NCBI GenBank assembly: GCA_030145425.1 | Contig: JAQYVO010000202.1 | Location: 1-50,874 of the forward strand | Direction of reading: 5' to 3' | Source of the DNA: Chromatiales bacterium | Lineage (GTDB): Bacteria > Pseudomonadota > Gammaproteobacteria > Chromatiales > Chromatiaceae | Length of the DNA stretch: 50,874 bases | Shown here: positions 48,784 through 50,874 of the stretch, piece by piece | Position numbering within the stretch: the first letter of the stretch is position 1 | How the letters are laid out: each line of letters starts with the position of its first letter | Notes under the pieces: model-generated | Seen by the model: the letters and a program-made list of their open reading frames with translations, nothing else | Database searches by the model: none | What the model was told of the DNA's origin: nothing | Made by a program: the position numbers and the translations under genes

Positions 48784-50874
48784 TTGAAAACACAATCGCT
48801 GGATGCAATGCCGGTCACTGCTCTGAAAGGGGTGGGGGCTCGCAATGCTGAACGCCTGGCAAAAATAGGCGTTCAGACGGTACAGGATGTACTCTTTCAC
48901 CTTCCCTTTCGTTACCAGGATCGGACCCGAATTACTCCGATGTATGCACTGCGGCTGGGTGACCAGGCGGTGGTCGAAGGGGTTGTGGAGATGTCCGAGA
49001 TCCGCTTTGGGCGTCGCCGTTCCCTGTTGGTTGTTCTGGCCGAAGGGAACGCCTCCCTGACCTTGCGGTTCTTTCATTTTTCGGCGGCCCAGAAGGCCGG
49101 GTTGGCACCCGGTGTCAGGCTGCGCTGTTTCGGCGAGGTACGCAACGGCCCAAAGAGCCTGGAAATGGTGCATCCCGAATACCATCGCGTGGATGGAGAA
49201 AACGAGCAGGATATGGAAGAGAGTCTCACTCCCATATATCCCACCACGGAGGGTATGCACCAGCTGTCCTGGCGGGGCATGACCGACAAAGCCCTGGTTG
49301 TCCTGGCTGAGCACCCCCAGGGACTTCCCGACTTGCTGCCGGAGGCGTTGCTGCGCAGCCAACGGCTGCCGGAACTGGCTGCAGCAGTGCGATATCTCCA
49401 CCGGCCGCCGCCGGATGCCTCTCTGGATGAACTCGCCGAGGGGAGGCATCCTGCCCAGCGCCGACTCGCCTTTGAGGAGCTTCTGGCTCATCAGTTGAGC
49501 TTGCGGGAACTTCGCCGGCTGCATAAAGGGACCCCCGCCCGGGCCCTGGCCGGTGGAGGTGACCTGAGGCAGCGGCTGATGGCGTCTCTGCCGTTCAAGC
49601 TTACCGCTGCCCAGCTGCGGGTGGCGGGGGAGATCGGTGAAGACCTGCGCAGGAAGCATCCCATGATGCGTCTGGTTCAGGGCGATGTGGGGTCCGGAAA
49701 GACCGTGGTGTCGGCCCTTGCGGTCCTGCAGGCCCTGGAATCGAAATGTCAGGCGGCTCTGATGGCGCCCACCGAATTGCTGGCCGAGCAGCACTTGCGC
49801 AGCTTTCGTGGCTGGCTGGAGCCGCTGGATCTGGAGGTTGCCTGGCTCACCGGGCGTCATAAGGGCAAGGCAAGGCAACAGATACTGGAATCCCTGGCAA
49901 CAGGCGAAACACGCCTGGTGGTCGGTACCCACGCCCTGCTCCAGGAGGACGTGGTGTTCAGTGCCCTGGGACTGGTTATCGTTGACGAGCAGCATCGGTT
50001 CGGGGTGCACCAGAGAATGGCCCTGCGGGGAAAGGGCGGCAGCGGGGATTTCGTGCCCCATCAGCTCATCATGACGGCAACGCCCATTCCGCGATCCCTT
50101 GCGATGACAGCCTATGCGGATCTGGACCTTTCGGTGATCGACGAGCTGCCTCCGGGCAGGCTGCCGGTCAGCACCGTGGCCATACCGGACAGCCGCCGGG
50201 AAGAGGTGATCGAACGGGTGCGTGCCGCCTGCCAGGAGCAGCGCCAGGCCTACTGGGTGTGTACCCTCATAGAGGAATCCGAGGCATTGCAGTGTCAGGC
50301 GGCCGAGGATACCGCACTGCAGCTCGCAGAGGCCCTGCCGGATCTGCGTATAGGCCTGGTGCACGGCCGCCTCAAGGCGGCCGAAAAAGAATCGATGATG
50401 GACGGTTTTAAGCGGGGTGAGATCGAACTGCTGGTATCCACAACGGTGATAGAGGTCGGTGTGGATGTGCCTAACGCCAGCCTGATGATCATAGAAAACC
50501 CGGAGCGGCTGGGTCTGGCGCAGCTGCATCAGCTGCGGGGTAGGGTGGGGCGCGGTGCGACCGAAAGCCATTGTGTTCTCATGTATCACCCGCCGCTCAC
50601 CGGAAAGGCCCGGGAGCGCCTCGCAGTCATGCGGCACACCGGTGACGGTTTCGTGATCGCCCGCAAGGACCTGGAGCTGAGGGGGCCGGGCGAAGTGCTG
50701 GGCACCCGGCAGACCGGTGAGATGCAGTTTCGAATCGCCGATCTGGTGCGCGATCAGGGAATGTTGGACGATATTCGCCAGGCCGCGGATCAGCTTTTGA
50801 AAAACAACCCTGACAGGGTAGAACCCCTGATAAGAAGATGGATCGGTGAGAAGACGCAGTACATTAATGCCTGA
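48784..50874 (+). CDS. recG: ATP-dependent DNA helicase RecG
   Basis: This 696-residue fork-reversal helicase is complete in the window, with its stop at the last base. It has an N-terminal wedge/OB domain (LKGVGARNAERLAKIGVQTV, then FHLPFRYQDRT). SF2 motif I is QGDVGSGKTVVSALAVL near residue 299 and motif Ia MAPTELLAEQH. The DEQH box (IVDEQHRFGV) is near 400, motif III MTATPIPRSLAMT, motif V VSTTVIEVGVDVPNA, and motif VI QLRGRVGRGATESHCVL. TTG 48784 is the start because MKTQSLDAMP aligns with the E. coli RecG N-terminus; ATG 48808 is internal. A 672-codon antisense frame is a shadow. Confidence 0.97.
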   Translation: MKTQSLDAMPVTALKGVGARNAERLAKIGVQTVQDVLFHLPFRYQDRTRITPMYALRLGDQAVVEGVVEMSEIRFGRRRSLLVVLAEGNASLTLRFFHFSAAQKAGLAPGVRLRCFGEVRNGPKSLEMVHPEYHRVDGENEQDMEESLTPIYPTTEGMHQLSWRGMTDKALVVLAEHPQGLPDLLPEALLRSQRLPELAAAVRYLHRPPPDASLDELAEGRHPAQRRLAFEELLAHQLSLRELRRLHKGTPARALAGGGDLRQRLMASLPFKLTAAQLRVAGEIGEDLRRKHPMMRLVQGDVGSGKTVVSALAVLQALESKCQAALMAPTELLAEQHLRSFRGWLEPLDLEVAWLTGRHKGKARQQILESLATGETRLVVGTHALLQEDVVFSALGLVIVDEQHRFGVHQRMALRGKGGSGDFVPHQLIMTATPIPRSLAMTAYADLDLSVIDELPPGRLPVSTVAIPDSRREEVIERVRAACQEQRQAYWVCTLIEESEALQCQAAEDTALQLAEALPDLRIGLVHGRLKAAEKESMMDGFKRGEIELLVSTTVIEVGVDVPNASLMIIENPERLGLAQLHQLRGRVGRGATESHCVLMYHPPLTGKARERLAVMRHTGDGFVIARKDLELRGPGEVLGTRQTGEMQFRIADLVRDQGMLDDIRQAADQLLKNNPDRVEPLIRRWIGEKTQYINA

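Noticed and set aside
48619-50637. 672-codon open frame antisense to recG
   Set aside because: It is fully explained by recG, with Gln/His/Pro-rich composition and no domain pattern.

Overview
The window is chromosomal DNA of a gammaproteobacterium. The evidence is the core gene order rph / yicC / gmk-rpoZ-spoT / recG, a complete System I cytochrome c maturation operon (ccmABCDEFGHI), a four-cysteine FNR, HisJQMP-type amino acid uptake and a Rep helicase. A c-type cytochrome, FNR, a bacteriohemerythrin and heavy c-di-GMP signalling suggest a facultatively anaerobic or microaerophilic respirer, possibly near the Chromatiales-like sulfur oxidisers. That lineage is inference; no marker gene here settles it.

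Layout. 1-7 kb: a SHOCT protein, a PAS-GGDEF-EAL protein with a degenerate EAL site, an AAA-type ATPase, a SYLF lipoprotein-like protein, a bacteriohemerythrin, then a GEMM-I (c-di-GMP-I type) riboswitch in front of a response-regulator diguanylate cyclase. 7-13.4 kb: a looser, more AT-rich accessory stretch with eroded reading frames, FNR, a perfect FNR box, a eukaryote-like protein arginine methyltransferase, a CopZ-type Fe-S/zinc metallochaperone, an EamA exporter and diverged copies of a noncoding repeat, ending at tRNA-Arg(CCG). 13.5-25.3 kb: cytochrome c, Rep, a DUF2782 protein, PhoB behind a Pho box, a PhoR without its membrane part, a pstB remnant, an ApgM-like enzyme coupled to a 2-phosphoglycerate kinase, a second OmpR-type two-component pair, a truncated universal stress protein and RdgB.

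25.4-32.6 kb is the ccm operon, with most genes overlapping by a few bases. 32.8-40 kb holds an HDOD protein, a repeat-filled spacer, RNase PH, a PP2C phosphatase/Ser-Thr kinase pair, YicC and small secreted or membrane proteins. 40-50.9 kb holds gmk-rpoZ-spoT-ridA, a histidine-type ABC importer, YjbQ with an MTH1187 thiamine-binding protein, a methyltransferase and complete recG.

The most unusual items are the bacterial PRMT; the ApgM-like/2-phosphoglycerate kinase pair with an altered nucleophile motif, next to a decayed phosphate-regulation locus; the riboswitch-controlled cyclase whose GGDEF domain has lost an internal segment; and the composite repeat between the HDOD gene and rph. No CRISPR array, integrase, transposase or rRNA was seen. 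All functions come from reading the sequence; no database search was run.
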